Part shown: positions 47,304 to 56,192 of the stretch, one piece after another | Position numbering within the stretch: position 1 is the stretch's first letter | How the letters are laid out: each line of letters opens with the position of its first letter | NCBI RefSeq assembly: GCF_041583195.1 | Contig: NZ_JBFHGL010000012.1 | Span: 1 to 64,000, forward strand | Origin: Sulfurimonas sp. | Lineage (GTDB): Bacteria > Campylobacterota > Campylobacteria > Campylobacterales > Sulfurimonadaceae | Reading direction: 5' to 3' | Length of the DNA: 64,000 nt | The notes under the pieces: generated by a model | What the model was told of the DNA's origin: nothing | The model's input: only the letters and a program-made list of their open reading frames with translations | The model's database searches: none | Program-made: the position numbers and the translations under genes

Positions 47304-47938
47304 TGAAAAAAAATATTCTAATATCTGGGCTTGTAGCCACTTCAATGGTTATTTTTAGCGGATGTGCTTCAAAAATGGAGGCTCCTCAAAACTCCGGCTT
47401 TTTTAACTGCTATGAAGCTTTTAACAATACTTCTAAGTTTATAGGCGATACGACAGAGTTGTCTAAGTATAAAAAAGTATACGTAGAAGATGTAATAGTT
47501 ATATCTGCCATAGATGATAAAGAACAAACTCAGTCACAAAAAAATCTTTACAAAGAGATCTCAAAATATGCTACTTCAAGACTAAAAGAAGCACTGGAGT
47601 TTAAAAACAGTGACAAAAAATCAAATAACACTCTTGTCTTAAGCGGTGCAATCTCTGCATCTGAGGTACATTTTGAAGATAAAAACTGGAACCAACTTTC
47701 ACCTTTAGCACTTGGAATTACTGTAGTCTCTTTAAATGCTTACTTGGATGAATCAGCACGTTTAGTCGGTGAGTACAGCTTAGATGCAGAAAATAAAACA
47801 TTAGCGAGATCACTAAAACTGATAAAAGAGATCCCTATATCTCTAAACGATGATTTTTTAACATTAGATGATCTAAAGAAACCTATTGATGCATGGGTAG
47901 AAAACGTGGCATCTGAGATCAACAAAGGAATTAAATAA
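47303..47938 (+). CDS. Putative lipoprotein (DUF3313-like)
   Basis: A 211-residue lipoprotein. The signal MKKNILISGLVATSMVIFSGC ends in lipobox FSGC. The mature part has KYKKVYVEDVIVISA, then a segment LVLSGAISASEVHFE, the pattern of DUF3313-type lipoproteins. Function unknown. The ATG overlaps the LapG stop by one base (TAATG), and the next gene's ATG overlaps this stop the same way, so three genes are translationally coupled. A role with LapG at the cell envelope is possible. Confidence 0.65.
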   Translation: MKKNILISGLVATSMVIFSGCASKMEAPQNSGFFNCYEAFNNTSKFIGDTTELSKYKKVYVEDVIVISAIDDKEQTQSQKNLYKEISKYATSRLKEALEFKNSDKKSNNTLVLSGAISASEVHFEDKNWNQLSPLALGITVVSLNAYLDESARLVGEYSLDAENKTLARSLKLIKEIPISLNDDFLTLDDLKKPIDAWVENVASEINKGIK

Positions 47939-48402
47939 TGAAAAAAATACTACTTCTTTTAATTACGTCTGTAATGATTCTATCTGCAGAGAGTTTAAAA
48001 ATAGGATCTGATATACAGATGTTAAACAGTTATGATTTTGAGACTCCAAAGTCGCGCAAGATGAAAGTGCCTCTAAATACAAAAATGGTACTTATAGCGT
48101 TTGATAAAGATACCGGTGCACTTGTAAATGAGTACCTATCTACTAAAAATAAATACTTTTTACAAAAACAAAAAGCTATTTTTATTGCAGATATCAACAG
48201 AATGCCCACAGTTATAACTAATATGTTCGCACTTCCGAAACTAAGAAAGTACAAACACCTGATCTATCTTCACTATGGTGAAAAATTTCAAAACGATGTC
48301 CCAAAACAGGATGAAAAAATCAGCGTAATAAAATTTGAAAACAACCAGGTAAAAAGTATCTCTTTCATCTCTACAGAAGATGAACTCTCGAAGGTATTTT
48401 AA
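47938..48402 (+). CDS. Secreted hypothetical protein
   Basis: A 154-residue protein with a signal peptide (about 1-17, ending in LSAES). The mature part, about 135 residues, has no cysteine and no membrane helix: FETPKSRKMKVPLNTKMVLIAFDKDTGALV, then a strand-rich end. The overall pattern faintly recalls thioredoxin-fold proteins such as YtfJ, without active-site cysteines; I do not assign a family. It is coupled to the lipoprotein gene upstream and lies two bases before the permease gene. Confidence 0.55.
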   Translation: MKKILLLLITSVMILSAESLKIGSDIQMLNSYDFETPKSRKMKVPLNTKMVLIAFDKDTGALVNEYLSTKNKYFLQKQKAIFIADINRMPTVITNMFALPKLRKYKHLIYLHYGEKFQNDVPKQDEKISVIKFENNQVKSISFISTEDELSKVF

Positions 48403-48404
48403 GG

Positions 48405-49478
48405 ATGATCGCACTTAGAGCTTTAAGTAAAAACAAATTCAAAAGTCTTTTAATCTTTTTATCAATAACTATAGCTGTAAGTGCTATTTTTTTAATATCT
48501 TCAATATCTCAAGGCGTAATCGGAATGTTCTCAAGCATGATCAAAACTGATGGGGATATCATTGTTACACAAAAAGGTATAGCCGATACTTTCTTTTCAA
48601 ACATAGATATAGATCTTAGAAAACAAATAGATGAGTTTGAAGATGCAAAATCAAGTTATGCAGTTATAGTAGGGGCTTCTCCAGTTGGAGCTATTCCAAT
48701 AGCCGGTATTTACGGTGTTACAAAGAATCATCTTGATTATTACAAACTTTATGAAGGAAAATACCCACAAGAGGGTGAAGTTATCATAGGGGAAAATATA
48801 GCTAAGCAAATCAAAGATGAGAGTGTAAAAATTGGGAATCAGCACTATAAGATATCCGGTAAATTCTCAAGTGAGATAGGGTTTGAGCAAGGCGGTGTTA
48901 TTATGAACATAGAAGATGCCGGAAAACTTTTTAACCGTTCAGCTTCATATATACTTGTCTCATCTAAAGACCCAAACAAAACAGAGACTCTGCAAGAACA
49001 GATCTCAAAACTAAGTGAAGATATCGAAGTAAAAACAACTCAAAGCTTTGTAGATGAATACAACCAGTTTAAGATCATAGAAAACTCATCGCTTGTTATC
49101 TCTACACTGGCATACGTTATGGGTCTAATGGGAATTGGTTCTGTAATGAGTATGATTGTAAACTCTCGAAAAGAGGAGTTTGGAATTATGCGTGCACTTG
49201 GAAAAAGCAGGTTTTTCATTGTTAAAAACCTCTTTTTTGAAGGTGTTATCATGGGTGTTGCTGCATATGTTTTTGCACTGCTTTTAAGTGTATCTATTTT
49301 GGAGATAATTCCACATATAGAGACACTTCAAGGTTATGTTGATGGCTCAATTGATCTAACAATGGCGCTTTATGTGTTTGCTTCGACTATAACTATGGCT
49401 ATCATGGGTTCAATTCTTCCTGCATATATAGCTGCTAAAACAGACCCAATAATTCTGATCAATCAAGGATGTGCATGA
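48405..49478 (+). CDS. FtsX/MacB-type ABC transporter permease
   Basis: A 357-residue permease with the FtsX topology: one membrane segment at about 14-36, a periplasmic domain (about 40-225; DGDIIVTQKG), then three segments at the C-terminus (about 230-255, 280-305, 325-347). This is the MacB/LolCE architecture, associated with export of lipoproteins or peptides and not with import. It overlaps the ATPase gene by four bases (ATGA). The lipoprotein gene just upstream could encode its cargo or partner; that is inference. Confidence 0.85.
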   Translation: MIALRALSKNKFKSLLIFLSITIAVSAIFLISSISQGVIGMFSSMIKTDGDIIVTQKGIADTFFSNIDIDLRKQIDEFEDAKSSYAVIVGASPVGAIPIAGIYGVTKNHLDYYKLYEGKYPQEGEVIIGENIAKQIKDESVKIGNQHYKISGKFSSEIGFEQGGVIMNIEDAGKLFNRSASYILVSSKDPNKTETLQEQISKLSEDIEVKTTQSFVDEYNQFKIIENSSLVISTLAYVMGLMGIGSVMSMIVNSRKEEFGIMRALGKSRFFIVKNLFFEGVIMGVAAYVFALLLSVSILEIIPHIETLQGYVDGSIDLTMALYVFASTITMAIMGSILPAYIAAKTDPIILINQGCA

Positions 49479-50098
49479 TTGAATTAAAAAACATATCTCA
49501 TTTTTATGAGCAAAACGAACAAGTCCTACACGACATCTCTCTTAAAATAGATGAGGGTGAATTTTTATTTTTATCTGGTGAGAGCGGAAGCGGTAAATCA
49601 ACTCTGCTCTCAATTCTTTCAACCCTTTTGAAACCAAGTGAAGGTGAGCTTTTTTTAGATAAAACAAATGTAAATGATATTCAAAACATAGATATTTTCA
49701 GATCAGATAAAATAGGTTTTGTATTTCAGTTTCATTTTCTTATAAACTATCTAAACGTTTATGAAAACATCGCTTTAGCTGCAAAAGATGAGTTTAAACA
49801 AGATATTAACTCTTTGTTGGAAAAGCTTGGTATACTTGAGTTATCAAAAAGATATCCAAATGAGATCTCAGGCGGTCAACGTCAACGCGTAGCACTTGCT
49901 CGCTCACTTATAAATAAACCCAAAATAATATTTGCGGATGAGCCTACTGGGAGTTTGGATTCTAAAAACTCTAAAATTGTTTACGAACTTCTAAAAAATG
50001 CTTCCGATGCAGGAACTACGGTTGTTGTAGCTTCCCATGATGCGGCCATTGAGAAATACGCAACAAGAACTATAAAGATGATTGATGGAAAAATTTAA
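49475..50098 (+). CDS. ABC transporter ATP-binding protein (LolD/MacB type)
   Basis: A 207-residue ATPase. Walker A is SGESGSGKSTLL, the Q-loop FVFQFHFLINYLNVYEN, the signature EISGGQRQRVALARSL, Walker B KIIFADEPTGSLDS and H-loop VASHD. The FQFHFL...NYLNVYEN region is typical of the LolD/MacB group. AAGGA precedes the ATG at 49475 by six bases; the ATG at 49469 is less likely. It partners the permease upstream, and its 3' end overlaps the next gene by 14 bases. Confidence 0.92.
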   Translation: MIELKNISHFYEQNEQVLHDISLKIDEGEFLFLSGESGSGKSTLLSILSTLLKPSEGELFLDKTNVNDIQNIDIFRSDKIGFVFQFHFLINYLNVYENIALAAKDEFKQDINSLLEKLGILELSKRYPNEISGGQRQRVALARSLINKPKIIFADEPTGSLDSKNSKIVYELLKNASDAGTTVVVASHDAAIEKYATRTIKMIDGKI

Positions 50099-51626
50099 TT
50101 CACTAGTAAATAAAATAATCCCTGTGTGGGTATGGATATTTTTCATATCCGTTCTTGTGGGTGCTGTATATGCGGCTCAGCTTCTAGGATTTGGAATTTT
50201 AAATGATACTCTGCTAAATCCTGTAACTACAAGAAGCCTTCATATTACACTTATGCTTTATGGGCCTATAATGCTAGGTCTTTCACTTCTTCCGTTTGCA
50301 CTTTTTGCAAAAGACGGCCTTAACCTAGACAATGCAGAGAAATACTTAAAAAACTACTTCTTTTTATGGCATCTATTTTTGTTTATGGCAGGTATATCAC
50401 TTCTTTTAGGAGCTCAGCGAGGACTCGCATTTTACGATTTTGCGTATGAGTTAAACTTTCTACTTGCATCCAGCGGTATTTTTTATATTATCGCTATTTT
50501 CAAAACTATTAAACAATACAAAATAGAGCCTCTTTGGGTAAAAGTATCAAAAGCTGTTCTTTTTGCAGCACCTGTTGCACTTGTAATACTTATGAATCCG
50601 GTTATCGGTCAAGTTGAAGCAACGATCAGCGGACCTCACGGGGACAATACTTTGGGAATGAGTTTTACTCTTATTCCACTCTTTTATCTTATGATTAAGC
50701 TTCATTCTAACGATGAGATAAAACCAAGACTGCACATACTATGGATAATTCCTCTAGTAGGCTATATAGCTTCTGTTGCACATAGAATTTTCATAGGTGA
50801 ACTTTCATATAACCAAGAGTGGTTTTTTCAGTGGCTGACATTTTTCTATGCACCTATTTTATATATATGGTATAAAGATGCAAAACTAAGTCTAAAATCA
50901 CATCCATACCTCATCATATCAATCTGGGCGTTTTTGTTTGTAATGATCGAAGGCAATATTCTGTTTGTACCTGAGCTAAGATGGTTGTTTCACAGAAATG
51001 ATCTAATTGTAGCTCATGCACACGTTGCCATAGGTCTTGGAATATTTTTTATGTCTTTAAGTATAATCAGCTATTTTTACAAATTTCCTAAAAAACTTAT
51101 ACATGCCTGGAGTTATGTAATAGCTCTGATCTTTTTCCCACTTAGTATTTCAGGTTTTGCACAAGCAGGTTTTATGGATATCTCTATTGATACTTTTTGG
51201 TGGCTAAGATTATCTGCCGGAATTTTGGCACTTGGAGCTATTTTATACTTTATATATAAAAAATTATCTCTAATAAAACCGGATCTACTACAGTTTTACC
51301 ATCTAGGTGGTTTTGCATCTGACGGGCTTGGTGCAGTTATACTTATTCTTTTTGCACCTCAATTGTTTGAATTTTTAGGGTTTAGCTTTTCGCCACATTA
51401 TTACTTAGTATTTGGTTTTATGGGCTTTGTAGGAATCCTGCATCTAATTGGAGCAACAAAACACTCTCACTTTCTAGGTGATATGACATCTCACGCACGT
51501 ATAATTACAGGGACAATATTTTTCTCGCTTTTTTATATCTCTAGTTTAGATGCATTAGCCCTACTTGTAGGATTTTATGATCTCTCATATGCACTTATCT
51601 ATATGTTATGGATCAAAAACAGATGA
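50085..51626 (+). CDS. Heme-copper oxidase subunit I-like membrane protein lacking the Cu-B site
   Basis: A 513-residue protein with about 12-13 membrane segments. It resembles CcoN: RSLHITLMLYGPIMLGLSLLPF matches the helix with the low-spin heme histidine, and DLIVAHAHVAIGLG matches CcoN DWIVGHVHDGVLG with its H-x-H heme ligands. The Cu-B positions look lost: CcoN EWWYGHNA aligns with EWFFQWLT, and GGHHLLYS with IEGNILFV. If so it may bind hemes but not reduce oxygen. Its ATG lies inside the ATPase gene (14-base overlap); the alternative TTG is one codon earlier. NnrS-like proteins are another possibility. Role unknown. Confidence 0.65.
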   Translation: MEKFNSLVNKIIPVWVWIFFISVLVGAVYAAQLLGFGILNDTLLNPVTTRSLHITLMLYGPIMLGLSLLPFALFAKDGLNLDNAEKYLKNYFFLWHLFLFMAGISLLLGAQRGLAFYDFAYELNFLLASSGIFYIIAIFKTIKQYKIEPLWVKVSKAVLFAAPVALVILMNPVIGQVEATISGPHGDNTLGMSFTLIPLFYLMIKLHSNDEIKPRLHILWIIPLVGYIASVAHRIFIGELSYNQEWFFQWLTFFYAPILYIWYKDAKLSLKSHPYLIISIWAFLFVMIEGNILFVPELRWLFHRNDLIVAHAHVAIGLGIFFMSLSIISYFYKFPKKLIHAWSYVIALIFFPLSISGFAQAGFMDISIDTFWWLRLSAGILALGAILYFIYKKLSLIKPDLLQFYHLGGFASDGLGAVILILFAPQLFEFLGFSFSPHYYLVFGFMGFVGILHLIGATKHSHFLGDMTSHARIITGTIFFSLFYISSLDALALLVGFYDLSYALIYMLWIKNR

Positions 51627-52528
51627 TAAACTCTATAGCACTTACTTTACTTTTAGGATTTGAACTTAGTTTTTATCTTTTGATCGTTCAAACCGGTATA
51701 ACGGAGCATTTTCACTCAGACTTAGTAGCTCTATCTCCACTTTTTATAGGTGGAGTATCCGGAACTATAATTGCCGGTATAGATTGGGGTAAATTAAACA
51801 ATCCAATACATAAGATTATAATAGCCCTGAGTTTCCAGCTTGTTTTATCATTTTTCTATCCGTTTTATAACCCTTTTACACTTTTTTTACTTGGCTTATC
51901 AATAGGTATGATGGCTCCACTTGGTATATATCTTTTTAAACAGCATCAACAGCGTGAACTCTTTTTCGCACTTGCTATAGCTTATATGATTGGAACATAT
52001 AACTTTACATCTATTGCAGAAGACAGGATGACTTTGGCGATTATTTTTTCAGCTATTGTGCTAATTAGTGCTCTGACACTTAGAAATTTTGAAATTGAAA
52101 AAGTAGCTGAAACACACTATAAAATTGCGACTTTTGTACCGTTGGTATTGTGGATCTTACTTGATTCAAACCTGTTTGAGACTCTATCAAGGCATGATTA
52201 TATAAATATTTGGGATAAATATACATATACAATTATGTTTTTTCATCTCCTGGGTCTTGTAGCTGCATACTTTGTCAAAATTAAAGAGAAGTGGCAACAT
52301 CTTATTATATTTCTACTATTCACTATAAGCTATACATTGTCTTATTTAGAGGTACCACTAATTCTAGCTATAGTTTACCCGTTTGTGATCTCTTATTACA
52401 ATGTTATTATCTTTACATCCCTTACAAAACTAACCAGTCTAAAAGAGTTGTCTTTAGTTATGGTATTTGTAGGATGGATAGCATCCGGAAGTGGTTTGGC
52501 ACTTGCACTATCTGGGTTACTACATTAG
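51623..52528 (+). CDS. Multi-pass inner-membrane protein of unknown function
   Basis: A 301-residue hydrophobic protein with about 9-10 membrane segments and few charged residues. No family recognised; no heme or metal motif is clear, although HFHSD occurs early. The ATG at 51623 overlaps the stop of the heme-copper-oxidase-like gene (ATGA); the in-frame ATG at 51608 is an alternative and neither has a strong SD. The overlap implies joint function with the upstream membrane protein, perhaps as a second subunit or assembly partner. Confidence 0.6.
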   Translation: MINSIALTLLLGFELSFYLLIVQTGITEHFHSDLVALSPLFIGGVSGTIIAGIDWGKLNNPIHKIIIALSFQLVLSFFYPFYNPFTLFLLGLSIGMMAPLGIYLFKQHQQRELFFALAIAYMIGTYNFTSIAEDRMTLAIIFSAIVLISALTLRNFEIEKVAETHYKIATFVPLVLWILLDSNLFETLSRHDYINIWDKYTYTIMFFHLLGLVAAYFVKIKEKWQHLIIFLLFTISYTLSYLEVPLILAIVYPFVISYYNVIIFTSLTKLTSLKELSLVMVFVGWIASGSGLALALSGLLH

Positions 52529-52531
52529 TGC

Positions 52532-52537
52532 TATAAT
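52532..52537 (+). promoter_or_regulatory. Candidate -10 box of the yceI gene
   Basis: TATAAT preceded by GTGC, 28 bases before the ATG at 52566. No -35 box at a normal distance. It suggests that the YceI gene can be transcribed apart from the upstream operon. Confidence 0.4.
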
Positions 52538-52565
52538 AATAAATTCTCATTCAAAAGGATATACC

Positions 52566-53105
52566 ATGAAGTTTTTAATTTTTTCAATGTTGCTTGGAGC
52601 CTCTCTAATTGCAGGAGATCTACAAGTAAAAAGCGGTTCTGTATCAGCATTAACAGGTGTTCTTGGAGACTCTAAAGTTGATCCAAAATTTGATTCAATA
52701 AATGCTAAGTTATCAATGGACGGTGATGATCTTAAATCTATTCGCGGGACTATAAGCGTAGAGATGGCTAAGTTTAAAAGCGAAAATGCAGATAGAGATG
52801 AAAATATGCATGAAACACTAGAGAGTGAAAAATTTGCGATGAGCAACTATACAATCAACGGTGTTGAAGCTACAGAATCTCCTGATACTTATGTATTAAA
52901 AGGTGAGCTTGAGCTTCATGGTGTCATAAGACCACTTGATTTTAATGCAAAGATCACACAAGATGATAGTACAGTCAGTATTGATGCAAAAACACAGATC
53001 AATGTTGAAGACTATAAGATCGACATGCCTTGTTTACTTGGCTTTACAATGTGTGTAGATGAAAACGTAAATATAGACGGTGTCGTTGTTTTAAATAAAA
53101 ACTGA
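52566..53105 (+). CDS. YceI-family secreted lipid-binding protein
   Basis: A 179-residue periplasmic protein with a signal peptide (about 1-16). The mature part is a lipocalin-like YceI domain: KSIRGTISVEMAKFKSENADRDENMHE, then LKGELELHGVIRPLDFNAKI. YceI proteins bind polyisoprenoids or similar amphiphiles. Two cysteines near the end (MPCLLGFTMCVDEN) could form a disulfide. A longer frame exists to 52491 but would overlap the upstream gene; AAAGGA before ATG 52566 fixes the start. Confidence 0.9.
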   Translation: MKFLIFSMLLGASLIAGDLQVKSGSVSALTGVLGDSKVDPKFDSINAKLSMDGDDLKSIRGTISVEMAKFKSENADRDENMHETLESEKFAMSNYTINGVEATESPDTYVLKGELELHGVIRPLDFNAKITQDDSTVSIDAKTQINVEDYKIDMPCLLGFTMCVDENVNIDGVVVLNKN

Positions 53106-53177
53106 TTATCAAACACTATTAAGCAAGATGTTGATAAAATGACTTCTAATATATAAAAAATTTACCAGGACTAGCGT

Positions 53178-55097
53178 ATGACACTCTTCAAACAAATAGC
53201 AATGATGTTATCGGTCTTTTTAATTATCCTACTATCGACTGTTTTAGTTCTAAATTTTCAAAGTGCTAATGACAGCGTGCAAAAAAGATTGTTTGAAGAT
53301 GCAAAAAATACGGCTAGCTCACTTAGTTTGTCACTTGGAAGTGCAAACGGTGATATCACTATGATGTCTACTATGATAAATGCGAACTTTGACAGTGGTA
53401 ATTATCAGTTTATATCTTTAGAAGATATTGATGGCAGTGTTTTGTTTAAACGCGAGGGTGATATAAGAGCTATTGATATTCCTGAGTGGTTCGTTAATCT
53501 TATAAACATAAAAGCTCCTGTTGCAAGTGCAAATGTTTCTGCAGGATGGAGTCCTATCGGTATTTTATATGTACAAAGCGACGTATCTTACGCTCAGGTT
53601 CAACTCTATTCTGTTCTTAAAAGCCTTCTAATATCTTTTATTATTTTAGCTACTATCGGTTTAGTAATTTTAAACCTGCTTATACACGCTGTGCTAAAAC
53701 CATTAAAACAAGTTCAACTACAAGCTGAGGCTGTTTCTAGAAACGAGTTTATTACACAAACTAATATCCCAAAAACAAAAGAGTTTAAAGATGTTGTGGT
53801 TGGAATGAACACTATGGTTCACAAAGTTAAAGTTATGTTTGATAAGGGTAATGAAGAGCTAAAGCGTCAAAAAGAGTTAGAATATATAGACCCTGCGACA
53901 AAATTAAGAAACAGAAAATACCTTATAGACAAACTGCCTGAATATTTAAAAATAGATGCTTCATCAAAAGGTGGAATCCATATGATGATCGCACTCTCTG
54001 GTGTAGTAGAAGCAAATGAAAAAATAGGACACAGAGATGTGGATGCACTCTTTATCTCTATGGCTGATATTTTTAAGGCTCATGCCAATAACTACTTTAA
54101 CTCAATTGTAGCTCGTATGAACGGTACGGAGTTTTCTATACTTTTACCTGATTGTGAAAGTGAAGACGGTTTAGACTTAGCTCAGGGTATAAGTGCCTCT
54201 GTTAATGAAGCTATAGAAGATGCAGGGCTTGATACGGCAGAAACTTATATCTCAATAGGACTTTACGAGTATAACTATACACAAAACACTGGTCAACTTC
54301 TATCTTTATCTGATAACGCTCTGGCAAAAGCAAAATTTAACGATTCTAAGATCCATTTAGAGCATGCTGAAGATGCTACAGAAGTTATGGGTAAAGATGC
54401 ATGGCGCGAGATCATCCATAAAGCTATAGAAGACAACGGCTTTGAATTTTTATCTTATAAAGCAGTTGATGCTAAAACAAAAAAAGATGTCCATAATGCT
54501 CTTAGTATCTCAATGAATTCCGATGGAAAAACTTACTATTTCGGTCAGTTTATGGCTCCGGCAAATCAAGCAGGTTTAGGAAATGATATATATAAAAAAA
54601 TCATGAGTATGATGTTTACACAACCGGATATGAGACTTAAAGGTTCTACTTGTTCGCTTAGACTTCCTTATGACTTTTTATATCCAAAAGATACATATGA
54701 TCATATGGTTGAACTATTTTCTAAATACGCTTCAAATCTTCCGTTTAAACTAATTATTGAGATGCCTGATAAATTAATAGCTCAAAATTCAGAATCAATA
54801 AAACTATACAAAGAACTACTTGAAAAATACGGTTTTGAAATGGCTGTATTTGAGTTTATCGGTGAGAGCAGTGATTATAAGTATTTACAAGACTTGCGCC
54901 CTGCATATATAAAAGGTGAAGCTGATTACTATATAAATCAAAGTGAACAAAGCTTATCTGCGCTTAGACTTATTACAGACTCTGTAGGGATTGAACTTAT
55001 CGCTACGGGAGTTATGAATATGGATACTTTAAAAGAATTAGAGAAAAAAGATATTCATATAATTCAGGGACGTGCTACAGAAGCACTTGAGCGTTAA
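53178..55097 (+). CDS. lapD: LapD-like c-di-GMP receptor (degenerate GGDEF-EAL)
   Basis: A 639-residue inner-membrane protein. The N-terminus MTLFKQIAMMLSVFLII and SANDSVQKRLFEDAKNTASSLSLSLG match the LapD/MoxY periplasmic domain. Membrane segments lie at about 7-26 and 150-174, followed by HAMP, a GGDEF-like domain (MNGTEF near 313 in place of GGDEF) and an EAL-like domain (about 405-639) without the EAL, DDFGTG and AEGVE motifs. In Pseudomonas such a protein binds c-di-GMP and sequesters LapG. The LapG-like gene at 46665 lies 5.9 kb upstream on the same strand. The stop overlaps the convergent CZB gene. Confidence 0.88.
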   Translation: MTLFKQIAMMLSVFLIILLSTVLVLNFQSANDSVQKRLFEDAKNTASSLSLSLGSANGDITMMSTMINANFDSGNYQFISLEDIDGSVLFKREGDIRAIDIPEWFVNLINIKAPVASANVSAGWSPIGILYVQSDVSYAQVQLYSVLKSLLISFIILATIGLVILNLLIHAVLKPLKQVQLQAEAVSRNEFITQTNIPKTKEFKDVVVGMNTMVHKVKVMFDKGNEELKRQKELEYIDPATKLRNRKYLIDKLPEYLKIDASSKGGIHMMIALSGVVEANEKIGHRDVDALFISMADIFKAHANNYFNSIVARMNGTEFSILLPDCESEDGLDLAQGISASVNEAIEDAGLDTAETYISIGLYEYNYTQNTGQLLSLSDNALAKAKFNDSKIHLEHAEDATEVMGKDAWREIIHKAIEDNGFEFLSYKAVDAKTKKDVHNALSISMNSDGKTYYFGQFMAPANQAGLGNDIYKKIMSMMFTQPDMRLKGSTCSLRLPYDFLYPKDTYDHMVELFSKYASNLPFKLIIEMPDKLIAQNSESIKLYKELLEKYGFEMAVFEFIGESSDYKYLQDLRPAYIKGEADYYINQSEQSLSALRLITDSVGIELIATGVMNMDTLKELEKKDIHIIQGRATEALER

Positions 55098-55537
55098 GTA
55101 AAGTACGACTCGTTTAGAGCATTTAGACGCCTATGAGATGCGTCTATTACCTTTATAAGCTCATTTGTAGTTGTTTGTAATTCACTAAAATACAGTTTTG
55201 CTTTATCTAACTCCATTTGTGATATTTTTTTATTACCTACCAACTTTGATAAAAGGCCTTTTTTATTCTCATGTTCATAAAATATTTCATATATTTTATG
55301 ATACTCCAGATGCCATTTTGAATGCAAGTTTTCTAGATTTTCAAAAAACTGAGTACCCAGCATACTTTTAAGCCTTTTATCGCCGTAAAACCATGTACCA
55401 AAACCACATTCCGTTCGTGATATAAGTAGTAATGCATCTTCAAAATTTCCATTTATGCGTCTGTTAACTTTATCCATTCTATCTAAGTGGGATTTTTTTG
55501 CTACAAGTATCGCTTCCAATGTTTCATTTTTATTCAT
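55094..55537 (-). CDS. Stand-alone CZB (chemoreceptor zinc-binding) domain protein
   Basis: A 147-residue soluble helical protein with the CZB ligand pattern: KKSHLDRM (His), RTECGFGTWFYG (Cys, the Cx[FG]GxW type), and LHSKWHLEYHKIYE (two His). CZB domains bind zinc tightly and report zinc or hypochlorous acid to chemoreceptors or cyclases. As a free domain it may work in trans, possibly with the convergent LapD-like protein or the CetB-like PAS protein on the other side. Its stop overlaps lapD's by three bases. Confidence 0.8.
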   Translation of the reverse strand: MNKNETLEAILVAKKSHLDRMDKVNRRINGNFEDALLLISRTECGFGTWFYGDKRLKSMLGTQFFENLENLHSKWHLEYHKIYEIFYEHENKKGLLSKLVGNKKISQMELDKAKLYFSELQTTTNELIKVIDASHRRLNALNESYFT

Positions 55538-55634
55538 CTTTAATAAACTTTAAAAAAAAATTTTATATCATATATATAATTATTACATAAAAACATTAAT
55601 TTTGTGTAACATAAATAAATATAGAGGAATTCGA

Positions 55635-56192
55635 ATGCCAACACCTACCAACAATGAGATTAAATTAGATCCTAAAAGATATATTGTTTCAAAAACTGAT
55701 ACCAAAGGTATTATAGAGTATGGAAACGACTATTTCGTAGAAGTAGCGGGATACAGTGAAACAGAACTTATAGGGAAACCTCATTCAATAGTACGACATC
55801 CGGATATGCCGAAAATTGTTTTTAAAATGATGTGGGATCGCATTCAAAAAGGTAGAAATATTTTAGCCGTAGTAAAAAACATGGCTAAAAGCGGTGACCA
55901 CTACTGGGTTGTTACAGAGTTTGAACCAAAGCGCGATACGATGAGTGATGAGATCATATCCCACACCGCATTCAGAAAAGCTGCACCTCAAAAAGCTATT
56001 GATACTATGATTCCGATATATGCAAAACTTATTGAGATAGAAAAAGACGGCGGTATGGAAGCAAGTGAAAAATACTTAAGAGGATACCTAGAAGAAAACA
56101 ACGTTACATATGATGAGTTTATAAATAAAGTCGTAGGTAATAGCGGTATTTTTAAAATATTTTTTAAAACTATGAAAAAAATATTTTCATAA
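55635..56192 (+). CDS. PAS-domain energy-taxis protein (CetB/Aer-like)
   Basis: A 185-residue soluble protein with one Aer-type PAS domain (about 15-125): YIVSKTDTKGIIEYGNDYFVEVAGYSETELIGKPHSIVRHPDMPKIVFKMMW. The NDYF...GYSE...HxxVRHPDMP pattern marks FAD-binding PAS domains of Aer and of Campylobacter CetB. In CetB a partner receptor, CetA, passes the redox signal to the chemotaxis pathway; no cetA-like gene is in the window. The ATG at 55635 has GAGG eight bases upstream, and an open frame extends to 55602. It overlaps the CitE-like gene end by six bases. Confidence 0.82.
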   Translation: MPTPTNNEIKLDPKRYIVSKTDTKGIIEYGNDYFVEVAGYSETELIGKPHSIVRHPDMPKIVFKMMWDRIQKGRNILAVVKNMAKSGDHYWVVTEFEPKRDTMSDEIISHTAFRKAAPQKAIDTMIPIYAKLIEIEKDGGMEASEKYLRGYLEENNVTYDEFINKVVGNSGIFKIFFKTMKKIFS

